DNA of 64,000 nt from NCBI GenBank assembly GCA_964390805.1, contig CAYMKL010000002.1, positions 41,996 to 105,995 on the forward strand, given 5' to 3'. Below the pieces are notes generated by a model, which had not been told where the DNA came from, made no database searches, and saw nothing but the letters and a program-made list of their open reading frames with translations. The position numbers and the translations under genes were made by a program. Position 1 is the first letter of the stretch. Each line of letters opens with the position of its first letter. Source of the stretch: CAYMKL01 sp964390805 (GTDB lineage: Bacteria > Chloroflexota > Anaerolineae > VGOG01). Below are positions 60,769-64,000 of the stretch, in pieces.

Positions 60769-62418
60769 CTATGACCACCGCGGGCACTGACCGCGGGCAA
60801 TGACTACGGCTACTCCATCGTGATGCATCCCGTCTTCAATCGCGCCTCGAATGTCCTCGCCGTGGTCCAGGTCAACCACGCGCACCATACTGGCACCGGC
60901 CTCCCGGGCCAGGGCTGCCAGATCCACCGCGCGCTGCGGCCTTCCACGAGCATCCCCTCGGCTGGCCGGGTGGGGCTGCCCACCTGAGAGCGCGGTCGTG
61001 CCGTTATCGAGGATCAGCACCAACATCTTCACGCCCACCCGCGTCGCGTCCACCAGCCCGGCGAAGCCGGAGTGGAGGAAGCTCGAGTCGCCGCACAGTG
61101 CGACGACTCGCTTTCCCGGGTCCTGCTTCGACAAGCCGAGGGCTATTCCGGCCGCCATCCCAATACTCGAGCCCAGGCTGTTCTTGACATCCAACAGTTC
61201 ATAGGGCGGCAACTGGGCGCGAACCATGCAGCCCGGATCACCGGTGATGATGACTTCGTCGCGTTCCCCCAATTGAGCGATGACCGCGGTGAGGGTGTCA
61301 AAGGTGGGGATGTAGGGACAGCCATCGCAGAGAGGCTCTCGACTGGGCCGGGGCCGGCTGGTCTCTCCCTCTGTTGGTAGGGCCAAGTGGGGCAGGAAAC
61401 GGTTCAGCGCGGCCGCGATGTGGGGGGCAAATAGCTCGCCAGCTCGGGGGACGTGGCCAGTATCGCGGCCATAGATGGGCAAGGTCAGTCTCGCCCCTTG
61501 CGCGGCCGCCTGCACGGTCCTTTCGACCAAGGGGGCCGTTTCCTCCAGCACAAGGGCCGACTCCACTATCCGCAGAAAGGACCTCACCTGCTCCACCGGG
61601 AACGGGTGGAAGGTCCCCAATCGCAATATCCGTAACTCAGGTGGGACGGCACCGCTCAGCAGATCCGCGAGCTTCTGGTAGGCGAACCCGGCGGCGATCA
61701 CCCCTTTTGCGCCCTCCCCTTCTACCCCGTTGAGCGGCGAGTCCTCAAAGCTGGCCTGGACTGCGTCCAGCCGCTGGCCCAGGCGCAGATGGTAGGGTAC
61801 AACGTTGACCGGTAGAACCACCCAGCGCATGAATTCATGCTGAAAGGGAGGCGGCGCAAGGTTTCGGAGCTTCTTGTCTGGGCCGGGCACTTCCGAAACC
61901 TGGATCTTCCCTTCGGCAAGCGAGAGCGCGCGGGTGATGCGCAAGAGGATTGGCAGGCCCGTCTCCTCCGACAGTTGGAATGCCTGGCGCATTGCCGCCC
62001 TCGCATTGGAGACCGAGGTAGGTTCGAGCAGGGGGACCTCCGCCGCCAGTGCCAGGTGCCGGCTGTCCTGCTCGTTTTGCGAATCCCAACCGCCGGGGTC
62101 ATCGCCGACGAGGAGGACCAAACCGGCATTGCAGCCGGAGAGGTTGAAAGCCATGAGCGGGTCGAGCGCGATGTTGAGCCCCACGCCTTTCACGCACAGG
62201 AGTGAGCGCGTCCCGGCCAAGGAAGCGCCGAAGGCCATCTCAATGGCGACTTTTTCGTTGCTGGTCCACTCGACCTGCACTTCGTCGGGCGAGGTCAGTT
62301 GGAGGATGGCGTTGACAACGCCTGTAGCTGGCGCACCTGGGTAGCCGGTCACCAGCGAAACGCCGGCCTGGATAGCGCCGTGGGCCAGCGCATAGGCTCC
62401 AGAAACAAGTTCGTTCAT
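60769..62418 (-). CDS. IorA-like TPP-dependent oxidoreductase, no ferredoxin domain
   Basis: 549 residues. The N-terminal pyrimidine-binding part has SLVTGYPGAPATGVVNA, VEWTSNEKVAIEMAFGAS and VKGVGLNIALDPLM; the C-terminal TPP domain has CDGCPYIP, ITGDPGCMV, SLGSSIGMAAGIALG, and GDSSFLHSGFAGLVDA with DNGTTALSGGQPHP. This is indolepyruvate:ferredoxin oxidoreductase alpha, but it stops at VVIARGQCPRWS, where IorA normally continues into a 4Fe-4S domain. No IorB (beta) gene is adjacent. Partners for electrons must lie elsewhere. Confidence 0.87.
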   Translation of the reverse strand: MNELVSGAYALAHGAIQAGVSLVTGYPGAPATGVVNAILQLTSPDEVQVEWTSNEKVAIEMAFGASLAGTRSLLCVKGVGLNIALDPLMAFNLSGCNAGLVLLVGDDPGGWDSQNEQDSRHLALAAEVPLLEPTSVSNARAAMRQAFQLSEETGLPILLRITRALSLAEGKIQVSEVPGPDKKLRNLAPPPFQHEFMRWVVLPVNVVPYHLRLGQRLDAVQASFEDSPLNGVEGEGAKGVIAAGFAYQKLADLLSGAVPPELRILRLGTFHPFPVEQVRSFLRIVESALVLEETAPLVERTVQAAAQGARLTLPIYGRDTGHVPRAGELFAPHIAAALNRFLPHLALPTEGETSRPRPSREPLCDGCPYIPTFDTLTAVIAQLGERDEVIITGDPGCMVRAQLPPYELLDVKNSLGSSIGMAAGIALGLSKQDPGKRVVALCGDSSFLHSGFAGLVDATRVGVKMLVLILDNGTTALSGGQPHPASRGDARGRPQRAVDLAALAREAGASMVRVVDLDHGEDIRGAIEDGMHHDGVAVVIARGQCPRWS

Positions 62419-62616
62419 CTCTATCTCCTGATCCGCGCCCTACGGAGAGTCGTATGGTCACCTCTCGTGAAACGCAAATCTATACCGAGTAATGCACCTT
62501 CGGGATATTAGGTAAGGGCCTCTGAGCCCGATAACCCGTACATTGTCCTTTGGCTTTGGTGCCTGATGCTAACCGCACAGGTTGCATTCTTGGCGATTCT
62601 TAGTTCAATTCGAGGA
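62419..62616. other. intergenic, no recognised feature
   Basis: No gene, promoter or repeat that I can support. Confidence 0.4.
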
Positions 62617-62789
62617 CCAGAACCTGCTCCTTTCCCCCCTGCTCCTCGAATTCAGCCGGTGTGAGGTAGCCCGACGAAGATATGGATACGTTTGTGCGTG
62701 TATACGCCTTCGAGAAAGCGACCCAGTTGACGGTAGGCATCATTGTAGTCGATATACTCTGACAAGTCAACTTCCTCTTCCTTGACTAC
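62617..62789 (-). pseudogene. IS3-family transposase (integrase core) C-terminal remnant
   Basis: Translates as VVKEEEVDLSEYIDYNDAY, GRFLEGVYTHKRIH, then, after a one-base insertion near 62680, GYLTPAEFEEQ. This is the end of an IS3-type OrfB, where the normal order is HKRIHSSLGYLTPAEFE. The frameshift and missing N-terminus make it inactive. Confidence 0.85.
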
Positions 62790-62793
62790 AGAT

Positions 62794-62819
62794 AGGTGCA
62801 TGTCAGTTTTGGGGCAGCA
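62794..62819. repeat. dispersed word (AGGTGCATGTCAGTTTTGGG)
   Basis: Matches the middle arm of the mosaic repeat at 16475-16500 with few differences. It lies exactly at the broken end of the IS3 remnant. Confidence 0.65.
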
Positions 62820-62860
62820 CGCTTTGACAATCTCAATGCACCTTTCAGGGAAATGCATTC

Positions 62861-62889
62861 TTGACAAACCTGCTCATTTCTGGTATAAT
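62861..62889 (+). promoter_or_regulatory. rRNA promoter P1
   Basis: TTGACA (62861-62866), 17-bp spacer, TATAAT (62884-62889), followed by a leader with TGCTTAGGAAGCT. Confidence 0.9.
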
Positions 62890-62955
62890 ATAAGCGTGCT
62901 TAGGAAGCTGATCTCGCTCGCTCTTGGCGAGAAGATCTAACAACTGAGATAAGGA

Positions 62956-63038
62956 GGCAAATGGTCTAAAGCTAAAGGGGAATCGTAAAAAGTGATAGAT
63001 CTTTTGCCTCCGCCGGTGTCAAGGCATCGGCTTTTTGT
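62956..63038 (+). terminator. hairpins between the two rRNA promoters, ending in a T-run
   Basis: GGAGGCAAA (62953-62961) pairs with TTTGCCTCC (63003-63011), and GCCGGTG pairs with CATCGGC (63013-63031) before TTTTTG. The second looks like a rho-independent terminator lying between P1 and P2. Confidence 0.5.
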
Positions 63039-63050
63039 CATCCAATGGAT

Positions 63051-63079
63051 TTGACAAATTATCAGAGGCGTGTTATAAT
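63051..63079 (+). promoter_or_regulatory. rRNA promoter P2
   Basis: TTGACA (63051-63056), 17-bp spacer, TATAAT (63074-63079). Its leader repeats elements of the P1 leader (TGCTTGGATGGAAGC; TAACAACTGA), suggesting a duplicated promoter unit. Confidence 0.9.
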
Positions 63080-63163
63080 TCTGTTTGCTTGGATGGAAGC
63101 ACTTTAACAACTGAAGAGTGGTAAGAAGGATGTGCGGAAATTTTGGGTTCCAAAAGTCAACTC

Positions 63164-64000
<837 letters not shown>

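Noticed and set aside
62652..62867. 71-codon minus-strand frame as a real gene
   Set aside because: It is the frameshifted end of an IS3 transposase fused by chance to a dispersed word.

Overview
The window suggests a high-GC, probably anaerobic member of the Chloroflexota (Anaerolineae-like). The evidence is the partial 16S rRNA gene at the right edge, the SBP-rich ABC transporters, two tungsten-type aldehyde ferredoxin oxidoreductases (AOR), and T-box and SAM-I leaders with TTGACA-17-TATAAT promoters. This placement rests on reading alone. Almost all genes lie on the minus strand. The first 64 bases are N, and the 16S gene runs off the right edge.

Layout. (1) 65-5760: a LacI-controlled disaccharide operon: LacI regulator, a beta-phosphoglucomutase/GH65 phosphorylase fusion, and a sugar-binding protein whose domain appears tandemly duplicated into the gap. 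(2) 5860-7349 (+): YbaK-like deacylase and phosphofructokinase. (3) 7363-13435 (-): cysteine synthase and a polar amino-acid ABC transporter. (4) 13436-16458 (-): a SAM-I riboswitch-controlled methionine operon (gamma-type PLP enzyme, aspartate kinase). (5) 16788-26765 (-): a complete tryptophan operon, trpE-trpGD-trpC-trpF-trpB-trpA, plus a TrpRS with no KMSKS, a TrpB2 and a double TIGR04076 protein. (6) 26971-34982 (-): a LIV-type ABC transporter, a ferredoxin and an AOR behind a T-box whose specifier reads UGG (Trp). No clear promoter or terminator separates (6) from (5), so uptake and synthesis may share one tRNA-Trp switch.

(7) 35173-60747 (-): an accessory catabolic region with visibly lower GC, holding gene remnants and none of the dispersed word repeats found elsewhere. 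It includes a GntR regulator, a CUT1 sugar-type transporter, glycerate 2-kinase, a divergent enolase, Ldh2-family and 2-hydroxyacid dehydrogenases, tartronate-semialdehyde-reductase-like, FAA-hydrolase and URO-D-like proteins, a second AOR with an altered cluster motif, peptidases, and an MtmB-family methyltransferase without pyrrolysine next to its corrinoid protein. A strong promoter with a perfect palindrome starts this region. (8) 60769-64000: an IorA-like gene, an IS3 remnant, tandem rRNA promoters and the 16S gene.

Two themes stand out. One is the non-pyrrolysine MtmB/corrinoid system embedded in a glycerate/enolase catabolic cluster. The other is a set of degenerate, self-complementary word repeats in the core part of the window. 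They sit between genes, inside proteins (trpB, trpF, trpC, trpA, TIGR04076, GH65 fusion) and inside terminal loops of structured RNAs (SAM-I P3, 16S helix 6).
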